From NCBI RefSeq assembly GCF_018918285.1, contig NZ_JAHLQF010000003.1, positions 682,001 to 746,000 of the forward strand: a stretch of 64,000 bases of DNA, written 5' to 3'. The position numbers and the translations under genes are program-made. Origin of the DNA: Clostridium mobile (GTDB taxonomy: Bacteria > Bacillota > Clostridia > Clostridiales > Clostridiaceae). Below the pieces are notes generated by a model. It saw only the letters and a list, made by a program, of their open reading frames with translations, did no database searches and had not been told where the DNA came from. Positions 63,996-64,000 of the stretch are shown here, piece after piece; position 1 is the first letter of the stretch, and the number at the start of each line of letters is the position of its first letter.

Positions 63996-64000
63996 AGATA

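Overview
The window is AT-rich, gene-dense DNA from a Gram-positive, spore-forming anaerobe, most likely a proteolytic, amino-acid-fermenting Clostridium sensu stricto. The grounds are strong AGGAGG-type ribosome binding sites, occasional TTG/GTG starts, a T-box leader, a SpoIIP-like protein, and a complete oxidative ornithine (Stickland-type) pathway. No prophage, insertion sequence, CRISPR array or rRNA is visible. Species cannot be fixed from the sequence alone.

Layout. 0-8 kb: two very large secreted proteins built from alpha/alpha-toroid (prenyltransferase/squalene-cyclase-like) modules and DUF4430 (transcobalamin C-terminal-like) domains, an architecture recalling animal intrinsic factor. 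8-15.6 kb: housekeeping and small genes (HD hydrolase, phosphoglucomutase, SpoIIP-like protein, patatin, T-box-controlled asnA, a DUF3793 gene under a Fur-like box). 15.6-19.7 kb: a cobalamin-riboswitch-controlled btuFCD-type importer, divergent from a PduX-like GHMP kinase. 19.7-26.8 kb: glutamine-amidotransferase-like hydrolase, BrnQ transporter, tRNA-Glu(CUC), PhoH ATPase, NAGPA-domain protein, exported propeller-like protein, M50 protease. 26.8-31.9 kb: two-component system plus three-gene ABC exporter resembling the linearmycin-type LnrJK/LnrLMN arrangement. 32-35.5 kb: trmB, DUF3892-like gene, hutG-like gene, SDR, SIMPL protein. 35.5-38.2 kb: GntR(YtrA)-type regulator with ABC exporter, behind a double palindromic operator.

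38.2-64 kb is the regulatory highlight. Three sigma-54 enhancer-binding proteins (EBPs), each with a GSFTGA loop, sit next to four near-perfect -24/-12 promoters (TGGCAN6TTGC). EBP1 (two PAS-like regions) lies amid a MaoC/PhaJ hydratase, a CoA-transferase and a GntP permease, which together look like a short-chain hydroxyacid (perhaps 3-hydroxybutyrate) module. EBP2 (RocR-like) precedes the ornithine operon ortA-ortB-oraS-oraE-glmL/mutL-like-orr-ord-permease. EBP3 (ACT-PAS-AAA-HTH, TyrR-like) precedes methionine gamma-lyase and an NhaC-family transporter. Candidate upstream activator sites are visible for EBP2 (GCAAAATATTTTGC-type palindromes) and EBP3 (TTTACA half-sites).

A cobalamin theme links distant parts: possible surface capture proteins, riboswitch-controlled uptake, a PduX-like kinase, and the B12-dependent ornithine aminomutase OraSE. 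Two families of structured noncoding repeats (A, 193/113 nt; B, about 68 nt) occur in the same orientation on both sides of the 11-kb ornithine module. They are the least explained elements here.
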